Source: a virus
IMG/VR virus record: IMGVR_UViG_3300010397_000048
Location: 1-64,000 of that record
Strand: one strand, 5' to 3'
DNA length: 64,000 nt
Shown here piece by piece: positions 7,705-14,678 of the stretch (position 1 is the first letter of the stretch; each line of letters starts with the position of its first letter). Made by a program: the position numbers and the translations under genes. The notes under the pieces are model-generated. The model was given only the letters and a program-made list of their open reading frames with translations, had not been told where the DNA came from and did no database searches.

Positions 7705-8271
7705 ATGGGTAGTGGTTACAATGAATCTCTTGCTGCTAGTAGATCAGCGCGGGGAAAAGCGGATACTCGTACCCCCATTCATTTCTACTTAGCAGTGCCC
7801 TATTACGAATACGATTTGGGATGTGGCAAGAATGCCCATCTCCATACGTTTCAATCACGTACACCAATCGATGATGGTGATTGGGTGTGGTGTTCTGGGT
7901 GCCAAGAATTCAGGGAAGTAACTACCGAACCTATGAATCGTCCGACTTCAACGGACGAAGTAGTAGCTTTTGAACAAGATAAAGGAATCCTGCGATATCG
8001 TATCGCTCTGCAATTACAGGATATGGGGTTCGTGGATAATGAAGCGGATGTCGCTGTTCTTGCAGTAGAGTTTGGTGTTCCTGTAGCAGAAATCAAAAGA
8101 ATTAATGCAGGACTAAAGGCACCAGAAGGACTTTCTGGATTACCAGAAATGTGCTCAAAAGGTTTGCACGAAATGACGGTGGACAATATCTCACTCAACG
8201 GTGCTGGTCGTCGAAATTGCAAAGCTTGTAAAACTGAAGCACAGCGAGCTAGACGTGCTGCTCGGAAGTGA
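7705..8271 (+). CDS. Zinc-finger protein, 188 aa
   Basis: 188 residues. Two Cys clusters: CSGC near residue 68, and a C-terminal finger with CSKGLHEMTVDN and, 11 residues later, CKAC. The second resembles the small Cys4 fingers that accompany phage HNH endonucleases, but no HNH catalytic motif is visible. A helix-turn-helix-like middle (LAVEFGVPVAEIKRI) suggests DNA binding. Probable regulator; function inferred. Confidence 0.65.
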   Translation: MGSGYNESLAASRSARGKADTRTPIHFYLAVPYYEYDLGCGKNAHLHTFQSRTPIDDGDWVWCSGCQEFREVTTEPMNRPTSTDEVVAFEQDKGILRYRIALQLQDMGFVDNEADVAVLAVEFGVPVAEIKRINAGLKAPEGLSGLPEMCSKGLHEMTVDNISLNGAGRRNCKACKTEAQRARRAARK

Positions 8272-8307
8272 AGCGCCGTTCCCCTGTCATAATTAGGAGG
8301 TAACCAG

Positions 8308-8565
8308 TTGGGGAGCAAGACTCAACACCCTGTCACTGGAAACGGTAATAGAACTAGAGAATTGCAGGTCAGTGAGGTTCTTACTCATCCGATGGCTGCC
8401 TCTGAAAAGGGACCATCTAGAAATAGATGGCGATACCGTTTCCTCAGAGTAACAAAATATCCTAGTCCTGATCGACCGGACAGTGGTCGATTGCTAGTGG
8501 AAAACATAGTCACAGGTAAACGTACCGATCATTACGCAATTTTGTTTAATGTGAGGTTTCAGTGA
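8308..8565 (+). CDS. Hypothetical basic protein, 85 aa
   Basis: 85 residues from TTG 8308, chosen because AGGAGGTAACCAG precedes it. Basic, with a beta-rich C-terminal half. Stop overlaps the next GTG. Confidence 0.62.
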   Translation: MGSKTQHPVTGNGNRTRELQVSEVLTHPMAASEKGPSRNRWRYRFLRVTKYPSPDRPDSGRLLVENIVTGKRTDHYAILFNVRFQ

Positions 8566-9101
8566 TATTTGTTATGACTTTTCTAGTGTTTGCAGCGGTT
8601 TTATTTCTTATGGGTCTACCAACAATTCCAAAAAGATCTAAGAAAGTAAAGAGTAGTCGGGGTATTATTGAGCTAGCTCCTTTACCTAAAAACAAATTAC
8701 CAGTCATTAACTCTTCCTATGAGGAGTTGGAGAGTTGGTATAATACTACTCAGACATTAGAGGCTGAAAATAAAAAACTCAGAGCTGAGATAGTATCTTA
8801 CGAATCTAGATATTCACCTCATTTAGATTTCAAAAACACACTAGATGCTCAGAGATTAAGAAATGAAGTTTTTAAACTTAGAGATAGAGTCGCGGAGTTA
8901 GAAGAAAGTAATCGTAAAGATCTTTTAGCGCTCTTACCTAATGGTCCGGCTGAGTTGCCGGATAATCCCTGGGTGACAACTACTTTCCATTTCCGAGGCA
9001 GAGAACTAACGGAATGGGAGCAACACATGGAAAAAGAATCAAAAGTTCTTAAAAATGTGCCAGCTTATCACACGATTAATTCCATAGGACGGCAATCGTA
9101 G
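8562..9101 (+). CDS. Membrane-anchored coiled-coil protein
   Basis: 179 residues from GTG 8562. One N-terminal membrane helix (residues 2-19), then a basic patch and a coiled coil of about 90 residues (LEAENKKLRAEI...LRNEVFKLRDRVAELEE). The topology resembles a bitopic envelope or spanin-like protein, but it is not near lysis genes. Translationally linked to the next membrane protein. Confidence 0.65.
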   Translation: MIFVMTFLVFAAVLFLMGLPTIPKRSKKVKSSRGIIELAPLPKNKLPVINSSYEELESWYNTTQTLEAENKKLRAEIVSYESRYSPHLDFKNTLDAQRLRNEVFKLRDRVAELEESNRKDLLALLPNGPAELPDNPWVTTTFHFRGRELTEWEQHMEKESKVLKNVPAYHTINSIGRQS

Positions 9102-9499
9102 TGCTTTTACTAGCAGGATTAGCAGCATGGATTGCAACATCGACCATTGTGGAAGCTGAGATTTTCCGTGATGTTCGTGAAGGTTGCGATAAGGTACACG
9201 AGAAATATAATAATTGGTGGAGTTACAAGCTTAGATACCTAGTTCATTGTCATATGTGCACTGGTATTTGGGTGTCGGCAATTGTAGCTTTATTCATTCC
9301 AGCTTTTGTGTCTGGGGGCCTATTTGGCTGGGCACTTACTGCTTTGGCGATCAAAGGAATTGCTCATTCATTCCTGGTTCTTCAGAAGCTAGGTGAATCT
9401 GTCACCAATGCCCATCAGGCAAAGGCAGACGCGCTTGAATGGGATTTGGTGGACCGTAAGGAATGGAAAGAAAGAGCACTTGCAAACGATGTGGACTGA
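9101..9499 (+). CDS. Membrane protein, DUF1360-like
   Basis: 132 residues from GTG 9101. Hydrophobic start, then LRYLVHCHMCTGIW, matching the paired-Cys-before-membrane-helix signature of the DUF1360 membrane family. Two or three membrane helices, then a charged C-terminus. It overlaps the preceding stop, forming a membrane gene pair with 8562-9101. Role unknown. Confidence 0.68.
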   Translation: MLLLAGLAAWIATSTIVEAEIFRDVREGCDKVHEKYNNWWSYKLRYLVHCHMCTGIWVSAIVALFIPAFVSGGLFGWALTALAIKGIAHSFLVLQKLGESVTNAHQAKADALEWDLVDRKEWKERALANDVD

Positions 9500-9519
9500 C
9501 TGTTCGCCAATTCGTATTG

Positions 9520-9633
9520 GTGAGTGGTAGAGGTAAAAAGCGCACTGCGTGGTGTGCTTTAATCAAGGGTGTTTGGACAGAAGCATGTCCAGCAACCATT
9601 TTCCTAGATAGGGCTCATAAAGCAAATGAGTAA
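9520..9633 (+). CDS. Possible short protein, 37 aa
   Basis: 37 residues from GTG 9520 (TTG 9517 also possible). It fills the gap between two genes and ends in the ATGAGTAA overlap with the next start, a coupling typical here. Basic N-terminus, one Trp-rich middle. No homologue recognised. Confidence 0.4.
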   Translation: MSGRGKKRTAWCALIKGVWTEACPATIFLDRAHKANE

Positions 9634-10078
9634 TCTCGCAGAAGATCTGAGAGAAAAAACCACTGCTGAGGTAGCGGTAGTGGCCGATGCAACAGAATGG
9701 CTAGATTCCGATGGTAATCAGCTAACGGTTGGTGCCCCGGTTTATGTAGCAGTTAATCTGCTTTCTGGTCAATGGGATTGGGTAAACGATCAAGATACGT
9801 GGGTTCCTAATCGAGTATTCGATACTGGTACTGTAGAATCGTTGAATCCTGATGGAACTGTTTCTGTGAATTGGGATGCTGCTGGTTGCAGTTGTTTCGA
9901 TGCGCGTGTTGAAAAGCCTTCAGATCTAACCACTTCTGATCTGGAAAGCGTAATGGAATTGGCGGAAATTGTTGACGCTGTTCGTGAACAGGGTTATGAG
10001 ACAGGGAAAAAGGCAGCTCAGAGAGAATTGCGAACTGTCTTAGGACTTCCGCATCCCTCAGACGAAAACAACAACTGA
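9626..10078 (+). CDS. Hypothetical protein, 150 aa
   Basis: 150 residues. A beta-rich middle (GAPVYVAV, FDTGTVESLNPDGTVSVNW) resembles a small SH3-like barrel, flanked by helices. An AGCCCA/TGGGCT hairpin (10088-10103) lies between its stop and tRNA-Asp. Function unknown. Confidence 0.68.
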   Translation: MSNLAEDLREKTTAEVAVVADATEWLDSDGNQLTVGAPVYVAVNLLSGQWDWVNDQDTWVPNRVFDTGTVESLNPDGTVSVNWDAAGCSCFDARVEKPSDLTTSDLESVMELAEIVDAVREQGYETGKKAAQRELRTVLGLPHPSDENNN

Positions 10079-10106
10079 AAAACAAAAGCCCAGAAATGGG
10101 CTCCAT

Positions 10107-10179
10107 GGTCTCATAGCTTAACGGTTAGAGCACCACCCTGTCACGGTGGGTTATGCGGGTTCGAATCCCGTTGAGATCG
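10107..10179 (+). tRNA. tRNA-Asp(GUC)
   Basis: Acceptor GGTCTCA/TGAGATC, D arm GCTT/GAGC, anticodon arm CCACC-CTGTCAC-GGTGG, T arm GCGGG/CCCGT, discriminator G. No encoded CCA. Confidence 0.94.
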
Positions 10180-10214
10180 CGCTTTTCCCTTTTACTAGTG
10201 AAAGGAATGGGAAA

Positions 10215-10649
10215 ATGTTCGGTAGCAATAAGGTACGAGAAGTTCCTTATGACGGTAGAAGTTATGTATGGCCAGAACCAGCAAAATCCGTGTCTTTTGA
10301 AACGGAAAATTGGTCAGAAGCTAATCACTCGAAGGTAGCAACAAAGACTCCGGTTGAGGAACCAGTTTCCAAAGTCGTGAAAAGTCGTATTCGTGTACAG
10401 CTTTCGCGTCCATTGACGTGGGCTGAGAAAGAATGGTTGGAAACCGATAAGCTAGATCCTCATTCTCGTCGTATTGACGGAAGCGAAGGTCTTAAGGTTT
10501 GGGTTTCTCCGAACAAAGAACATGTTTGGGCAGAAGAGTTCCTCGGATCTCGCGTCCTGTTTGAATTGGTCGCAGCAGTTCTAGAAGAAGCTTTTGTAAA
10601 CGTGTTCCCAAAGGCAGTTCGTACATTTCGCGAATACAACGGAGAGTAA
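10215..10649 (+). CDS. Hypothetical protein, 144 aa
   Basis: 144 residues from ATG 10215 after AAAGGAATGGG. The open frame runs upstream into tRNA-Asp, which cannot be coding. The protein has an alpha/beta C-terminal half (IRVQLSRPLTWAEKEWLE, HVWAEEFLGSRVLFELVAAVLEEAF). No domain recognised. Confidence 0.7.
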   Translation: MFGSNKVREVPYDGRSYVWPEPAKSVSFETENWSEANHSKVATKTPVEEPVSKVVKSRIRVQLSRPLTWAEKEWLETDKLDPHSRRIDGSEGLKVWVSPNKEHVWAEEFLGSRVLFELVAAVLEEAFVNVFPKAVRTFREYNGE

Positions 10650-10762
10650 TCCGTAAAGCAATAAATGCGAGAACATTCCTCGTGTATTAAAGGAAATAAC
10701 TGCGCCGCGTTAAAAGGCAGTGGATGTGGGGAATCTCCGAGGAATTCCCGCGACATCTTTAA
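10650..10762 (+). other. Non-coding gap with hairpins
   Basis: No gene seen. GGGAAT pairs with ATTCCC just before tRNA-Val, and CTGC with GCAG further upstream. Probably a processed spacer. Confidence 0.3.
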
Positions 10763-10834
10763 AGGCGTATAGCTCAGTGGGAGAGCAACTCGTTTACACC
10801 GAGAAGGTCGGGGGTTCAAATCCCTCTATGCCTA
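10763..10834 (+). tRNA. tRNA-Val(UAC)
   Basis: Acceptor AGGCGTA/TATGCCT, D arm GCTC/GAGC, anticodon loop TTTACAC on a CTCG/CGAG stem (A-A at the base), T arm GGGGG/CCCTC, discriminator A. Confidence 0.92.
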
Positions 10835-10835
10835 C

Positions 10836-11105
10836 GTGACAGATGCAGCCGAAACCAGAGGACAATTAGACGTTTCCTTAGCTGATTTGAGTACTGCAAT
10901 TGGAGTACTTGGTAGCTTAGAAGGAATTGTCGATAATCTGAAAACGAATATTACGGTCCTGGCTACTAATGTTGGTCCGGGCAGTCTGGATAGAGCACAT
11001 ATAATTGCACAAACTCTGTCCAGAACTCAAATGGAATTAGCGACGATTCGAACTCGATTTACTAGGTTGAGTGAAGGCATTCGTGAATGGCAACAGGTTC
11101 TATGA
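10836..11105 (+). CDS. DAxE-family helical protein 7
   Basis: 89 residues from GTG 10836, only 1 base after the end of tRNA-Val, so RNase Z cleavage of the tRNA and translation of this gene compete for the same junction. Starts T-D-A-A-E-T-R, ends EWQQVL. First of three overlapping family members in a row. Confidence 0.73.
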   Translation: MTDAAETRGQLDVSLADLSTAIGVLGSLEGIVDNLKTNITVLATNVGPGSLDRAHIIAQTLSRTQMELATIRTRFTRLSEGIREWQQVL

Positions 11106-11362
11106 GTGACGCAGATAGCCTAAGAGCACAAATCCAAAGTGCAATTCGAGCTACTGAGAATGTGCAGAAAATTGCACTTATGTATGAGCAAGCTATTCAC
11201 GAACTTCAACAGCAGATTCTAATATTAGATCTTGGTAGTGAGAATCCCTATATTCGAACCGCTGCACGAATAGCACCAGGTATTGGTGAGAATTTACCAG
11301 TAGATCATGAGGTAGTCGGACATGTTAAAGAAAGGTTACAGGATTGGTTACCTCATGTCTGA
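11102..11362 (+). CDS. DAxE-family helical protein 8
   Basis: 86 residues from ATG 11102, overlapping the previous stop by 4 bases. Tag M-S-D-A-D-S-L-R. Helical with a Pro/Gly-rich hinge (IAPGIGENLPVD) and the end DWLPHV. Confidence 0.73.
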   Translation: MSDADSLRAQIQSAIRATENVQKIALMYEQAIHELQQQILILDLGSENPYIRTAARIAPGIGENLPVDHEVVGHVKERLQDWLPHV

Positions 11363-11615
11363 CGCTGCTTATATGCGTAATCGTTTCCAGAAATTGCTGG
11401 ACGATAATGCCGTAGCCTTATTAAGTCTCCTTGAAGCAGATAGTAAATTCAAAGAGATGAAAGGCGAGTTATTAGAAATTGCAATTACGTCTGATGGCAT
11501 AGAAATTGCTGACACTATTCGAGCATTAACTGCATTGAATAATGACATTTTAAAAATGATGGCGAGTGTCGGTACCGTAACTAAGAATATGTCAGAATAT
11601 CGGGATCATTTGTGA
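11355..11615 (+). CDS. DAxE-family helical protein 9
   Basis: 86 residues from ATG 11355, overlapping the previous gene by 8 bases. Tag M-S-D-A-A-Y-M-R. Helical; ends EYRDHL. It is followed 9 bases later by tRNA-Leu. Confidence 0.73.
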   Translation: MSDAAYMRNRFQKLLDDNAVALLSLLEADSKFKEMKGELLEIAITSDGIEIADTIRALTALNNDILKMMASVGTVTKNMSEYRDHL

Positions 11616-11624
11616 TCCCTTCCT

Positions 11625-11705
11625 GGGAGCGTGGCGGAATGGCAGACGCGCTGGACTTAGAATCCAGTTCCGTAAGGAGTGAGAGTTCAAGTCTCTCCGT
11701 TCCTA
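11625..11705 (+). tRNA. tRNA-Leu(UAG)
   Basis: Class II tRNA with a long variable arm. Acceptor GGGAGCG/CGTTCCT, anticodon arm CTGGA-CTTAGAA-TCCAG, T arm GAGAG/CTCTC, discriminator A. Confidence 0.93.
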
Positions 11706-11897
11706 CGAGAGTGGTTTTTAACTATGTTTTGGACTCTTTCCAAAAACTAAAATAACATAGTCATAGGTCGATCCAGCCTGGTAAATGGAAGGGAAATGGA
11801 AATGCTGTATTCAGTTCAGCAGTGAACGGTTGTCGTCGGGATGGCCTAGTAACTCTTGCCTTGTATACGGTAATAGTGCACACCATTTCCCGGCGCT
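11706..11897 (+). other. Structured non-coding segment, two closed elements
   Basis: ACTATGTT (11721-11728) pairs with AACATAGT (11754-11761) around an inner TTTTGG/CCAAAA hairpin. GGGAAATGG (11791-11799) pairs perfectly with CCATTTCCC (11883-11891), closing a 101-base element that ends 7 bases before tRNA-Ser. No reading frame is convincing. The second element has the end-to-end pairing expected of a discrete small RNA. Confidence 0.45.
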
Positions 11898-11980
11898 GGA
11901 ATCATGGCAGAGCGGTAATGCAGCGGTTTGCTAAACCGTAGAACCGAAAGGTTCCATAGGTTCGAATCCTATTGGTTCCG
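11898..11980 (+). tRNA. tRNA-Ser(GCU)
   Basis: Class II. Acceptor GGAATCA/TGGTTCC, anticodon arm GCGGT-TTGCTAA-ACCGT, variable arm GAACC/GGTTC, T arm ATAGG/CCTAT, discriminator G. Confidence 0.93.
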
Positions 11981-12016
11981 CACAATAAGAAGAAAGAAAT
12001 CAATTAAGGGGACAAA

Positions 12017-12187
12017 ATGCCTAACCGTAAAGGCACTGGTAAAGCTGGTGGAGGATTGGTTGCCCGTATCAAGGTATGGGAATCAGAATCTCCGAACGGA
12101 TATGTGAGAAACGGAAATGGCGTACCGAATGTTCGGCACAACAAACCTGGATCTCAGAATTCGGCTAAAGGTGGTCCGGGGAAGTGA
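12017..12187 (+). CDS. Small Gly/Asn-rich basic protein, 56 aa
   Basis: 56 residues from ATG 12017 with AAGGGGAC upstream. Rich in Gly, Asn, Lys and Pro, and likely disordered. Its M-P-N-R start resembles the basic protein at 2425-2727. It lies between two tRNA genes and ends 9 bases before tRNA-Leu(UAA). Confidence 0.55.
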   Translation: MPNRKGTGKAGGGLVARIKVWESESPNGYVRNGNGVPNVRHNKPGSQNSAKGGPGK

Positions 12188-12196
12188 TTCCCCATT

Positions 12197-12279
12197 GCCC
12201 GGGTGGCGGAATGGCAGACGCGGGGGCCTTAAAAGCCCTTACCTGTTAAGGTGTGTGGGTTCGAGTCCCACGTCGGGTA
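12197..12279 (+). tRNA. tRNA-Leu(UAA)
   Basis: Class II. Acceptor GCCCGGG/GTCGGGT (7:66 G-G mismatch), anticodon arm GGGGC-CTTAAAA-GCCCT, long variable arm, T arm GTGGG/CCCAC, discriminator A. Confidence 0.92.
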
Positions 12280-12280
12280 C

Positions 12281-12562
12281 ATGTTTGTTATTGATCACGT
12301 AAAAGATGAAAGTGGCGAATGGGAAGCAATCTTCCTAAATGATAATCTGAAATATGAGGGTCACGGTATTCCGACCTTTATTTGGCTACAGGTAATCGCA
12401 GAAAGCGCCGCCCATAACGAGATCCTAACTCGTATTTGGGAAACGGATATGAGATCCTGTGGTGAAGATATTTACCCGGTTTCGATGACTGACCTTATGA
12501 TTCGTAAAGATCGGTACCAGCTAGTAGGGATCAACGGAGCGGATGCCTGTGTCCTTCATTGA
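12281..12562 (+). CDS. Hypothetical protein, 93 aa
   Basis: 93 residues from ATG 12281, 1 base after tRNA-Leu(UAA). Alpha/beta composition (MFVIDHVKDESGEWEAIFL). No domain recognised. It overlaps the next gene by about 20 bases. Confidence 0.62.
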   Translation: MFVIDHVKDESGEWEAIFLNDNLKYEGHGIPTFIWLQVIAESAAHNEILTRIWETDMRSCGEDIYPVSMTDLMIRKDRYQLVGINGADACVLH

Positions 12563-12800
12563 TGCTGCGGAAATAAGAGAACGTTCACAAGCCATATATT
12601 TCAAAGCTAATGAGTTTCATACCAAGGCTCTGGAGTTGTTAGACATGGCTGATCAAATTAAAGACATTGTCAATAGCCTAGGAACTGGTGCACCGCCTGT
12701 TAGTACCCTTGTTACTCTAGCTATTGATAATCTTGGTACTGCTAATCATCAAATTGGTCAAGTATCCGATTTAATTGAAGATTGGGCTAAAAAGCTTTAG
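12543..12800 (+). CDS. DAxE-family helical protein 10
   Basis: 85 residues from ATG 12543 (GTG 12549 also possible). The tag I-D-A-A-E-I-R sits a few residues in. Helical; ends EDWAKKL. It is followed 7 bases later by tRNA-Leu(CAA). Confidence 0.72.
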   Translation: MPVSFIDAAEIRERSQAIYFKANEFHTKALELLDMADQIKDIVNSLGTGAPPVSTLVTLAIDNLGTANHQIGQVSDLIEDWAKKL

Positions 12801-12807
12801 CCCGTAT

Positions 12808-12894
12808 GCCCGGGTGGCGGAACTAGGCAGACGCGGCAGATTCAAAATCTGTTATCCTGAAAGGGATGTGAGGGTTCGATTCCCTCGTCGGGTA
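12808..12894 (+). tRNA. tRNA-Leu(CAA)
   Basis: Class II. Same acceptor as tRNA-Leu(UAA), anticodon arm GCAGA-TTCAAAA-TCTGT, long variable arm, T arm GAGGG/CCCTC, discriminator A. Confidence 0.92.
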
Positions 12895-12961
12895 CTCGGT
12901 AAAGGTAGGGACCGTTAGACATCTAAAAAGCCCGCCTGACTGTTAGGAAAGACTAACTCAC

Positions 12962-13034
12962 TGGGATATAGCCAAGTGGTTAAGGCGCGAGTCCGATAAA
13001 CTCGTATGCGGGGGTTCAATTCCCTCTATCCCTA
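12962..13034 (+). tRNA. tRNA-Ile(GAU) with C33
   Basis: Acceptor TGGGATA/TATCCCT (T-T at 1:72), D arm GCC/GGC, anticodon arm CGAGT-CCGATAA-ACTCG, T arm GGGGG/CCCTC, discriminator A. The base before the anticodon is C instead of the near-universal U33, and the first acceptor pair is a mismatch, so this copy may work poorly or be a decoy. Confidence 0.8.
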
Positions 13035-13040
13035 CTTCGT

Positions 13041-13113
13041 GTCCACATAGCTCAATGGTTAGAGCAGCACTCTTATCAAGTGTTGGTTCAGGGTTCAAAT
13101 CCTTGTGTGGATA
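13041..13113 (+). tRNA. tRNA-Ile(UAU)
   Basis: Acceptor GTCCACA/TGTGGAT, D arm GCTC/GAGC, anticodon arm GCACT-CTTATCA-AGTGT, T arm CAGGG/CCTTG, discriminator A. The UAU anticodon reads AUA directly. Most bacteria instead use a CAU anticodon modified by TilS. Confidence 0.9.
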
Positions 13114-13209
13114 CATAAAGGTGAAAAACGGCCGAGACTCTGTCGGTATTTCCAGAGGAAAAGGTATTCTAGAGGACCGTTCTTTCGCAATAGGAAATAA
13201 AATAGAGGA

Positions 13210-13257
13210 GAGAATAACAGATATCAATAGTCTGATCCACTATGAACTGTTATTCTC
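13210..13257 (+). ncRNA. 11-bp hairpin RNA with an anticodon-arm-like tip
   Basis: GAGAATAACAG (13210-13220) pairs perfectly with CTGTTATTCTC (13247-13257). Inside, ATAGT/ACTAT closes a 7-base loop CTGATCC, which has the size and U33 position of an anticodon loop with GAU. No reading frame. It ends 5 bases before tRNA-Lys(CUU). It could be a small RNA or a terminator without a U tract. Confidence 0.45.
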
Positions 13258-13262
13258 GTCAA

Positions 13263-13334
13263 GCGCTCTTAGCTCAGCGGTAGAGCAGGACACTCTTAAT
13301 GTTCGGGTCGTGGGTTCAAATCCCTCAGGGCGTA
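13263..13334 (+). tRNA. tRNA-Lys(CUU)
   Basis: Acceptor GCGCTCT/AGGGCGT, D arm GCTC/GAGC, anticodon arm GGACA-CTCTTAA-TGTTC, T arm GTGGG/CCCTC, discriminator A. Confidence 0.92.
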
Positions 13335-13372
13335 CGCAATTAGAAACTAGTTTCCTTTATTAAGGAGAAGAA

Positions 13373-13615
13373 ATGGCACTGCCAGAGGCAGTTAACACAG
13401 TAATAGAACCAACTGACGTAGATCGTAGCAAGGACACTATTCTCAATCTACTTGCTGAAGGTGCTTTTTACGTTTTTGTCACTCTCAAAAAAGAAGATAC
13501 AGAAGACGGGGAAGCGATTGTGATTGGACTTCAAACCGATATCGATGATCCCGAAGTCCTTAAAATTGTGCTAGAGAGTGCACAAGAGCAGGCGAATCTG
13601 TTTTCAGGACAGTGA
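13373..13615 (+). CDS. Hypothetical acidic protein, 80 aa
   Basis: 80 residues with a ribosome-binding site AAGGAGAAG. Acidic alpha/beta protein with the strand FYVFVTL. No domain recognised. A CCCCCTGC/GCAGGGGG hairpin follows the stop. Confidence 0.68.
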   Translation: MALPEAVNTVIEPTDVDRSKDTILNLLAEGAFYVFVTLKKEDTEDGEAIVIGLQTDIDDPEVLKIVLESAQEQANLFSGQ

Positions 13616-13623
13616 AGCGCCTA

Positions 13624-13657
13624 CCCCCTGCTAATCTTAATTATGTGAAGCAGGGGG
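13624..13657 (+). terminator. Hairpin after the 80-aa gene, possible terminator
   Basis: CCCCCTGC and GCAGGGGG form 8 perfect pairs around an 18-base loop. There is no U tract, so it may be a processing hairpin before tRNA-Lys(UUU). Confidence 0.4.
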
Positions 13658-13661
13658 ACAC

Positions 13662-13733
13662 GCGCCATTAGCTCAGAGGCAGAGCAGGGGACTTTTAATC
13701 CTCGGGTCCGGATTTCGAAATTCCGATGGCGTA
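13662..13733 (+). tRNA. tRNA-Lys(UUU)
   Basis: Acceptor GCGCCAT/ATGGCGT, D arm GCTC/GAGC, anticodon arm GGGGA-CTTTTAA-TCCTC, T arm CGGAT/TTCCG with a mismatch at 53:61, discriminator A. Confidence 0.9.
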
Positions 13734-13760
13734 CAAGGTTGTCAGTAACCCTAATGTAGC

Positions 13761-13876
13761 TAGGTCTTTTGGGAAATAGGCACTAGTAAAACTGACTTTC
13801 CGGCAGAGAATAAATTCCCCTCGTGGCTGGAACTGGTGAAAGCCTATAGGAAAATAGGAGTTTCTATCTAGACCTG
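13761..13876 (+). ncRNA. Rod-shaped structured RNA candidate
   Basis: No gene. AGGTCT (13762-13767) pairs with AGACCT (13870-13875). Inside, TAGG/CCTA (13777-13780/13843-13846), CACTAGT/ACTGGTG (13781-13787/13832-13838) and TTCCGGC/GCTGGAA (13798-13804/13826-13832) stack into one long rod, interrupted by a 4-base and a 10-base bulge. This is too much consistent pairing for a spacer. Identity unknown. A GAATGA/TCATTC hairpin follows before tRNA-Gly. Confidence 0.5.
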
Positions 13877-13984
13877 AGAAATTGGTGGTCGTGGATAGCC
13901 TATTGGAATATGGGAATGAGCCTTTTAGGGAATCGGGCGTCATTCTAGATATGAGGGTAATGTACCGAGTCCGATTCCCACAAT

Positions 13985-14055
13985 GCGGGTGTGGTGTAGA
14001 GGTAACATAAGTGTCTTCCAAACATTTGTCCAGGGTTCGATTCCCTGTATCCGCT
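13985..14055 (+). tRNA. tRNA-Gly(UCC)
   Basis: Acceptor GCGGGTG/TATCCGC, anticodon arm AGTGT-CTTCCAA-ACATT, T arm CAGGG/CCCTG, discriminator U. Confidence 0.93.
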
Positions 14056-14110
14056 CTTTGTAACAATGCTTTTTAATCGTACTGCTTATAGAAAGCTGGC
14101 GAATAATTGA

Positions 14111-14302
14111 ATGGAAACCTGGGAACAATTTAGAGTAGTGATTGGTAATTGGGCTAAATTACGAATTACTGACGATGAATTCTATTGCTACTTAATAACT
14201 TCTGATTTTGCTAATCCAGCAGATCGCCGAGTAGCTGATATTTTTATTACGCAACATGATCACGGGGAATGGTCCCATGCCATCTATCATCGAATGTATT
14301 GA
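14111..14302 (+). CDS. Hypothetical protein, 63 aa
   Basis: 63 residues, rich in Trp, Tyr, His and Asp. No recognised domain. The next gene starts inside its end (14277). Confidence 0.6.
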   Translation: METWEQFRVVIGNWAKLRITDDEFYCYLITSDFANPADRRVADIFITQHDHGEWSHAIYHRMY

Positions 14303-14480
14303 ATGTGGATATAGTCGATCTTCTGACCAAGATGGTCGCAGCTTCACTGAAGTTTGTTCAATTTGTTACCTTGAAGATTGTTCGACAATGATCTCTCCTT
14401 TAGCACTTATTTGTGACGAGTGCAGAGAAGAATTAGAACCAGAAAGACTTATCGATCCCGGTGAATCTTTGTTAATGTAG
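14277..14480 (+). CDS. Cys-rich zinc-binding protein, 67 aa
   Basis: 67 residues from ATG 14277 (the frame is open further upstream). Three Cys pairs, IECIECGY, CSICYLEDC and CDEC, make one or two zinc ribbons likely. Zinc binding is inference. Small treble-clef or ribbon proteins are common in this phage. Confidence 0.6.
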   Translation: MPSIIECIECGYSRSSDQDGRSFTEVCSICYLEDCSTMISPLALICDECREELEPERLIDPGESLLM

Positions 14481-14606
14481 TCTAGATAGCTGCGCAATTG
14501 TTTGTTTGCTGGTTTCTTTGTTCCTTGCGCGTAACTGATAGGTTGAGTGATCCCGGGAATTGTTCCTCCCATCAGCCACAAATCAAAACTAAAGGAAACC
14601 AGTCTT

Positions 14607-14677
14607 TCTCTCATAGCATAAGGGTAGTGCGCGCGACTGTTAATCGCTGGATCTAGGTTCGAATCCTGGTGAGAGAG
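14607..14677 (+). tRNA. tRNA-Asn(GUU)
   Basis: Acceptor TCTCTCA/TGAGAGA, anticodon arm CGCGA-CTGTTAA-TCGCT, T arm CTAGG/CCTGG, discriminator G. Confidence 0.92.
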
Positions 14678-14678
14678 C

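Noticed and set aside
10146-10214. N-terminal extension of the gene at 10215-10649
   Set aside because: Overlaps tRNA-Asp; a good ribosome-binding site precedes the internal ATG at 10215.
11717-11761. tRNA-like element with anticodon-arm-like TTTGG-ACTCTTT-CCAAA
   Set aside because: No U33, no T arm and no acceptor pairing; kept only as a hairpin in a structured segment.
13695-14066. Minus-strand open frame opposite tRNA-Lys(UUU), the rod RNA and tRNA-Gly
   Set aside because: Antisense to two tRNA genes with no supporting start signal.
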